24,373 bases of DNA, from IMG/VR virus record IMGVR_UViG_3300041583_000083, positions 1 through 24,373 of that record, one strand, 5' to 3'. Source of the stretch: a virus. The notes beneath the pieces were generated by a model that worked only from the letters and a program-made list of their open reading frames with translations, was not told the origin of the DNA and did not search any database. The position numbers were made by a program, and so were the translations under genes. Each line of letters begins with the position of its first letter. Positions within the stretch are counted from its first letter, which is position 1. Below are positions 20,985-24,373 of this stretch, one piece after another.

Positions 20985-21437
20985 TTAGAATGTTCCGCAG
21001 TCTACCGTTTCAACGGCCAATGTGACAAACGCGTTTCCAGCATCTTTGGTCATAGCCATTGATGTGTTCATGCGCAGAACACCGTCAGTGCCGTCCGTGC
21101 CAAAGATAAAGCCCGCTGTGCCACCGTCAACAACAGACACCTTTTCATCAGAAGATGCAGCAGGAATGTTAAGGGCAGTCTTGAACGAGTTAAATGTGAT
21201 TCGCTTTTCTTTGACACCAGTGGCACTAGCGTCGTGCATGATGAGAAGGTCAGCAGTACCGTCAACAACAGCAAGGGCGTCAAGAGCGTCGATAGCAGGC
21301 ACAACAGGAACCATCGTGGTCCCGTCTGTTGGAAAGTGTGCAGTCTGTCGGTCGGTCGTAAAGAAAACCTGACCCGGGAGCAACGATGAGGAAGGTAGGT
21401 TTGCAAAGAGGCCGCGTTTCTGCTGGACTGATGGCAT
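20985..21437 (-). CDS. Fibre-like protein with Mtd_N-like N-terminus
   Basis: The 150-residue protein begins M-P-S-V-Q-Q-K-R-G and L-L-P-G-Q-V-F-F-T-T-D-R, the same N-terminal pattern as its downstream neighbour. Residues 48-100 are Asp/Ala-rich (A-I-D-A-L-D-A-L-A-V-V-D-G-T-A-D), and the C-terminal half is beta-rich with G-F-I-F-G-T-D-G-T-D-G-V-L-R-M. AAAGGAATACC precedes the start. It probably forms a short fibre or an adaptor for the next proteins. The role is inferred from composition and neighbours. Confidence 0.62.
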   Translation of the reverse strand: MPSVQQKRGLFANLPSSSLLPGQVFFTTDRQTAHFPTDGTTMVPVVPAIDALDALAVVDGTADLLIMHDASATGVKEKRITFNSFKTALNIPAASSDEKVSVVDGGTAGFIFGTDGTDGVLRMNTSMAMTKDAGNAFVTLAVETVDCGTF

Positions 21438-21456
21438 TGGGGTATTCCTTTATGTT

Positions 21457-21630
21457 TTAGTTGAAAGTGCCGAGGTCTAACGCGCCGTTTACAAACAGCC
21501 CCGCCGCGCTCGTGCTTAAGAGATTGCCCGCCTGTGGGTCGATTGTGACAACTGACGACCCAGGTGGCCCTTGAATGCCAACAGTAACAACAACCGGAGG
21601 CGCGGTCTGCTGAACTACAACAACCGTCAT
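21457..21630 (-). CDS. Small protein with collagen-like GPPG motif (57 aa)
   Basis: An ATG at 21630, overlapping the preceding stop as ATGA, opens a 57-codon frame. The product is Val/Thr-rich (M-T-V-V-V-V-Q-Q-T), has a single G-I-Q-G-P-P-G-S motif in the middle and ends L-D-L-G-T-F-N. Small proteins with this pattern occur beside fibre genes of many phages and may form a trimeric connector. Coupling to the gene before it argues that it is real. Confidence 0.65.
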   Translation of the reverse strand: MTVVVVQQTAPPVVVTVGIQGPPGSSVVTIDPQAGNLLSTSAAGLFVNGALDLGTFN

Positions 21631-21983
21631 CGCGTAACCTCTTTGCTCAAGATCACAAGCCCCTCAAGCCAGCGCGCCGCACTTGTCGCGCTTGTGACAA
21701 ACTCCAAGTCGTAAAACCCGTCCGTCAAGATGGTGGCAGTTTCCGCTGCGGTCAGCGTCATCGTCACAACGCCATCGGTGCCGCCAAATGCAAGCCGACC
21801 GTTTTCCGTGGTCAGTTCTATAATAACGTCGGTTGATTCTTTGGTTTTGCGAATCTGCATGCGCCCGGTTAAACCCGTCAGATCCACAGGATCACCGTCC
21901 GCTGATTGCATAAACGTTACTACCTCCGAAAAATCGGACCCCTGATAGATTGTCAAATAATAACGGGCTGGAACAACGGTCAT
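21627..21983 (-). CDS. Beta-sandwich appendage or head-fibre protein
   Basis: The 118-residue protein starts V-P-A-R-Y-Y-L-T-I-Y-Q-G-S-D-F and ends L-E-G-L-V-I-L-S-K-E-V-T-R, with D-L-T-G-L-T-G-R-M-Q-I-R in the middle. The same frame of motifs occurs in the BppU-like or Ig-like N-terminal domain that anchors receptor-binding proteins and in small structural proteins near head genes of other phages. It likely attaches the cassette proteins to the particle. The function is inferred. It begins in an ATGA overlap with the 14-codon micro-ORF. Confidence 0.62.
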   Translation of the reverse strand: MTVVPARYYLTIYQGSDFSEVVTFMQSADGDPVDLTGLTGRMQIRKTKESTDVIIELTTENGRLAFGGTDGVVTMTLTAAETATILTDGFYDLEFVTSATSAARWLEGLVILSKEVTR

Positions 21984-22024
21984 TTACCCACCTTCTTCGG
22001 CTTGCGCTTTTTCGTGTATGCCAT
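21980..22024 (-). CDS. Possible 14-residue basic micro-protein
   Basis: The frame MAYTKKRKPKKVGK begins with an ATG directly after the portal stop codon (TAA then ATG) and ends in an ATGA overlap with the next gene. A GGGG run lies nine bases upstream. Seven of 14 residues are Lys or Arg. Both junctions are those of genuine coupled genes, but so short a frame may also serve only to carry ribosomes across the gap. No family is known. Confidence 0.35.
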   Translation of the reverse strand: MAYTKKRKPKKVGK

Positions 22025-23416
22025 TTACTGCCCCAATCCCATAGGCGCGCCGGTCAGCGCAGGGGCAACCGATGCCAGCGCGTCCATTTCCGCGCCCGTG
22101 TCCAGATCAGGCCGCAGCACCCCGCGCCGCTTGCGCTCCTCAAAATAGGTTTCCAGCGTCAGATAGCCCATTGCAACGTCTTTTTGCATTGCCATGACCT
22201 CTTGCGGGGTCATCATCGTCACGCCATATTCTTTGTTGACGTTGATCGTGATCGAAACATCACCAAGGCCCGCGTAAAACGCCATCCATTGGAGCGCCTG
22301 CTCCAACGCGTCCTTCAGGCTGTCAGCCATCATTGCAAGCGTCGAGGTTTCTTTGATCGCATCCAACGCCGCCCCGGTTGCGGATTGCGCGCGGGCAACC
22401 AGCAATTGCAAGCCAAGCGTTTGCATCTGAAATTCAAGGTCTTTCAGGTCTTGCCGCCCGCTGTCGATCGCCTTGCCGCTATGCTCCACCCATTGAAGCG
22501 TTGCAGCCGGATCCCGCGATGTTACCGCCGTGCCTGCGCTGATGGTCAGCGGCTCATCATCACCCCGGCCAGATGCAAACAGGATCGGCACGCGGGCAAA
22601 GTGCAAGATATTGCGCTGGTCCGATTGGGATTGCCAGTGCGCGATGTTGACGTCTGTCAAATCCTCAAGCACAGGCTCGCCGGTGAAAAATCCGGTGCGC
22701 TGTGCGTAGAACGGAATGACCGTGATTTCCGGCGCTTCGGTTGTGTATTCGTCCACAAGCGCCCAATGCTTTTTGCTATCCTCGCGGTATAACCGCACCT
22801 GCACGCCGTTGGGCATGCGGTCCAGCACCCGCACCTGCGCAATTTCAATCTGCGAAAACTCATCCCTTGGGTTTTGCTCTGTCACGCTTTCCATGATGCG
22901 CAATTGCGACAGTGCCAGCACGTTGCCAAACAAGCCCGTTTGGAAGCCCAGAACGTCCTCCACGCGCAAGTGCACCAGATACGGGCGCAAGCCCTGCACA
23001 GCGGCCTGTGCGCGCGTGGTGTCAGCATCCCGGCGCGGTGCCTCAACCATGATGTACGAAACGCCCGGCACAAACGCGTCCTTGAACACCTCAGCCGCAA
23101 ACACGCTTAGGTCACGCCCCTGCATGTCGATATCTTCGGCCATGTCGATGATTTGTTGCGGCGCTTCGGTGATCTCAACGGAATTATCAAACACCCGGCC
23201 CGTCATGTCTTTGATCGTCTTGCGCAGCGCGTTAAACAGCCATGACGAATTGAGGCGCGCTTGATAGTCGTCAGACGCCTCGGCCTTGAATTTGGGCAGG
23301 TATGCTTGCCCTTCCTTGCGCATCCCGGCGGTGCCAGACATTAGCGCGCGGCCCTTGGCCGATGCCTGCACCATTGCGGCCATTGCGTCGGTCTGTTTGG
23401 CTACGCCTTCAAACAT
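22025..23416 (-). CDS. Portal protein, DUF4055 family
   Basis: The 463-residue protein matches the DUF4055 (PF13264) portal group: near the N-terminus G-T-A-G-M-R-K-E-G-Q-A-Y-L-P, then F-N-A-L-R-K-T-I-K-D-M-T-G-R-V-F, in the middle I-P-F-Y-A-Q-R-T-G-F-F-T-G-E-P-V-L-E-D-L, and A-H-W-Q-S-Q-S-D-Q-R-N-I-L-H-F-A. The portal forms the dodecameric DNA channel. The start is the ATG at 23416, which lies inside the 3' end of the HNH gene; an in-frame stop lies 39 bases upstream and no alternative ATG exists in between. The Shine-Dalgarno sequence is poor (GGGCGG only), unlike most genes here. Confidence 0.85.
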   Translation of the reverse strand: MFEGVAKQTDAMAAMVQASAKGRALMSGTAGMRKEGQAYLPKFKAEASDDYQARLNSSWLFNALRKTIKDMTGRVFDNSVEITEAPQQIIDMAEDIDMQGRDLSVFAAEVFKDAFVPGVSYIMVEAPRRDADTTRAQAAVQGLRPYLVHLRVEDVLGFQTGLFGNVLALSQLRIMESVTEQNPRDEFSQIEIAQVRVLDRMPNGVQVRLYREDSKKHWALVDEYTTEAPEITVIPFYAQRTGFFTGEPVLEDLTDVNIAHWQSQSDQRNILHFARVPILFASGRGDDEPLTISAGTAVTSRDPAATLQWVEHSGKAIDSGRQDLKDLEFQMQTLGLQLLVARAQSATGAALDAIKETSTLAMMADSLKDALEQALQWMAFYAGLGDVSITINVNKEYGVTMMTPQEVMAMQKDVAMGYLTLETYFEERKRRGVLRPDLDTGAEMDALASVAPALTGAPMGLGQ

Positions 23417-23985
23417 GCGCGCGGCCGCCCGTGATTTTCGTGATAACCTTCTTCATGCTCTGCCCTCTTCCTGACCTCAACCGCAACGCTAATGTCCTTA
23501 AATGCACCAAGGCTTTTTCGGCTTTCACCGCTACCTATGGTTACAGTCCAAGACATTCGCCTCTTGTCCCAGAAAATTCCCGAATGTCCACTTTTATTCC
23601 TAATGCTCATTGCAGAGTTCTTGCTATTTTCCCGATTTGTAACCACGCGCAAGTTGCCGATCCTGTTGTCTGCACGGTCGCCATTGATGTGGTCCATGAA
23701 GTCTTCAGCGTGCGAGCCATGATAAACCGACCAAACCACCCTATGTGCAGAGATAAAAACGCCGTTCACTGATCCACTTTTGTAACCTTTATCGTTATTG
23801 TGCGCCAATGCCTCTAGGCCACTATACCTTGAGTTCCAGGTGTTGCAGGCATGGGTTGCGGTTATTTTCAACCCATTGCTAAACTGCCAAGGATGCCTTT
23901 TTTTCCAAAAGAGCTTTCCCGTCTCTGGCTCATACCGCAACAGTTGACGAAGTAGTGTCGGGCAGGGTAGTGCTTTCGTAGTCAT
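23401..23985 (-). CDS. HNH homing endonuclease with AP2-like C-terminal domain
   Basis: The start at the ATG at 23985 fits an AAAGGA ribosome site; a GTG one codon upstream is an alternative. Numbering the longer, 195-residue form, the HNH core is at 80-115: A-H-R-V-V-W, then D-H-I-N-G-D-R-A-D-N-R-I-G-N-L-R with the D-H, N and N-L-R elements intact. The C-terminal part from about 134 (S-G-H-S-G-I-F-W-D-K-R-R-M-S-W, then L-G-A-F-K-D) looks like an AP2 DNA-binding domain. Such enzymes cut intron- or gene-free sites and spread themselves. It is inserted between terminase and portal, has lower GC, and ends 16 bases into the portal gene. Probably active, as no key residue is lost. Confidence 0.9.
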   Translation of the reverse strand: MTTKALPCPTLLRQLLRYEPETGKLFWKKRHPWQFSNGLKITATHACNTWNSRYSGLEALAHNNDKGYKSGSVNGVFISAHRVVWSVYHGSHAEDFMDHINGDRADNRIGNLRVVTNRENSKNSAMSIRNKSGHSGIFWDKRRMSWTVTIGSGESRKSLGAFKDISVAVEVRKRAEHEEGYHENHGRPRACLKA

Positions 23986-24016
23986 CACGTGATCCTTTCA
24001 TGATCCGTTTGATTAA

Positions 24017-24049
24017 GCCTGCCAAGGTGTTGATTGCGCCTTGGCGGGC
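24017..24049. other. Eleven-base hairpin between terminase and HNH genes
   Basis: GCCTGCCAAGG (24017-24027) and CCTTGGCGGGC (24039-24049) pair over 11 bases with one imperfect pair and an 11-base loop. On the plus strand it is followed by TGATTTT, so it might stop antisense transcription; on the minus strand no U-run follows. It lies in the 133-base gap between the terminase stop and the HNH gene. Confidence 0.45.
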
Positions 24050-24118
24050 TGATTTTCCTTACCACGCGAAACCTAAAGCGGCAAGGGCGCGCTTGCGGTG
24101 TCAAGCATGGGCAATCCT

Positions 24119-24373
24119 TTAGAACGGCAGCGGCGCGGCTGTCATTGTGTTGCGATCAATCGGCCATTCGCGGTGAACCATGTAACCAATCGCCGTCGTG
24201 ATGTGCTGCGTGTCGTTTTTCTGATCCTCTTGGAACGTGCTGCCCTGTTGAAGCTGCACTGTCGCAAGCCCTTTGTCGCAAAACCTTGCTTTGATCGGGT
24301 TTACAAACAGGCTTCTTTCGCCTGATGCGTTACAAATCTTGGCCCTAACCGCGTTCTGCCGGTCCTTAATGGC
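24119..24373 (-). CDS. terL: Terminase large subunit, 3' end only
   Basis: The frame is open to the right edge of the window and ends with a TAA at 24119-24121, so only the last 84 residues are seen. They show the end of the nuclease domain of large terminases: S-L-F-V-N-P-I-K-A-R near the middle, then L-A-T-V-Q-L-Q-Q-G-S-T-F-Q-E and Q-H-I-T-T-A-I-G-Y-M-V-H-R-E-W-P. The last phrase corresponds to the H-x-x-D-A-x-x-Y segment close to the C-terminus of many TerL proteins, with Thr in place of the Asp. TerL pumps DNA into the procapsid and cuts it. The neighbouring portal gene fits. The window end cuts off the ATPase domain. Confidence 0.75.
   Translation of the reverse strand, partial: AIKDRQNAVRAKICNASGERSLFVNPIKARFCDKGLATVQLQQGSTFQEDQKNDTQHITTAIGYMVHREWPIDRNTMTAAPLPF

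Noticed and set aside
19177-21983. Diversity-generating retroelement variable region
   Set aside because: Mtd-like N-termini raised the idea, but no reverse transcriptase, template repeat or accessory gene is seen in the window, and the C-terminal parts do not look like C-type lectin folds.
21950-22792. Plus-strand frame of 280 codons opposite the portal gene
   Set aside because: Arg/His/Cys-rich shadow of the DUF4055 portal gene, with no ribosome site.
1-24373. tRNA genes, CRISPR arrays and insertion sequences
   Set aside because: No cloverleaf, regularly spaced short repeat or transposase-like frame was seen on reading either strand.

Overview
The window is almost entirely the late region, plus part of a probable early region, of a tailed double-stranded DNA bacteriophage or prophage. 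The morphology is most likely siphovirus-like: a long tape measure protein, a tail tube protein and a frameshifted tail chaperone pair, with no sheath gene seen. The GC-rich composition (high fifties per cent by eye), the Cys-containing small early genes and the style of the small virion genes suggest an alphaproteobacterial host, perhaps Rhodobacterales. That host call is inference only. No integrase, lysogeny repressor of usual size, attachment site, tRNA, CRISPR array or reverse transcriptase was seen, so virulent and temperate lifestyles cannot be separated.

Left edge (1-2230): plus-strand small genes. They begin with the 3' part of a VRR-NUC nuclease and one small follower gene. These converge on a small Cro/YdaS-like regulator on the minus strand (502-696). 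The regulator is divergent from a compact operon of six small plus-strand genes (810-2228), several joined by ATGA overlaps. The space between the regulator and 810 is the likely switch region.

The rest (2244-24373) is one minus-strand late operon, read from right to left: terminase large subunit (3' part), an HNH homing endonuclease, a DUF4055 portal, a 14-codon basic micro-ORF, and then a lower-GC cassette of fibre- or adhesin-like genes (19177-21983). The cassette includes a protein made of five 52-residue propeller-like repeats. After it come a Mu F/SPP1 gp7-like head protein, a probable moron with its own terminator, a scaffold protein, a P22-like coat protein, head-tail connectors, the tail terminator, the tail tube, and tail chaperones joined by a -1 frameshift at GGGAAAC. 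Next are the tape measure, one tail protein, a tail fibre, a set of small genes, a metallophosphoesterase, and finally the lysis cassette: N-acetylmuramidase, holin, i-spanin, and an o-spanin lipoprotein read out of frame over the i-spanin end.

The genes work as a packaging, head, tail and lysis assembly line. GC-rich hairpins lie downstream of the coat gene and on both sides of the tail tube gene, which fits differential expression or mRNA processing of the two most abundant virion proteins. The points most worth attention are the frameshifted chaperone, the overlapping spanin pair, the adhesin cassette inside the head module, the moron, the HNH insertion beside the portal, and a short tail-tip gene set. 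Several real small genes (13653-13829, 4858-5019, 21457-21630, 2441-2620, 1922-2083) are under 60 codons and easily missed.
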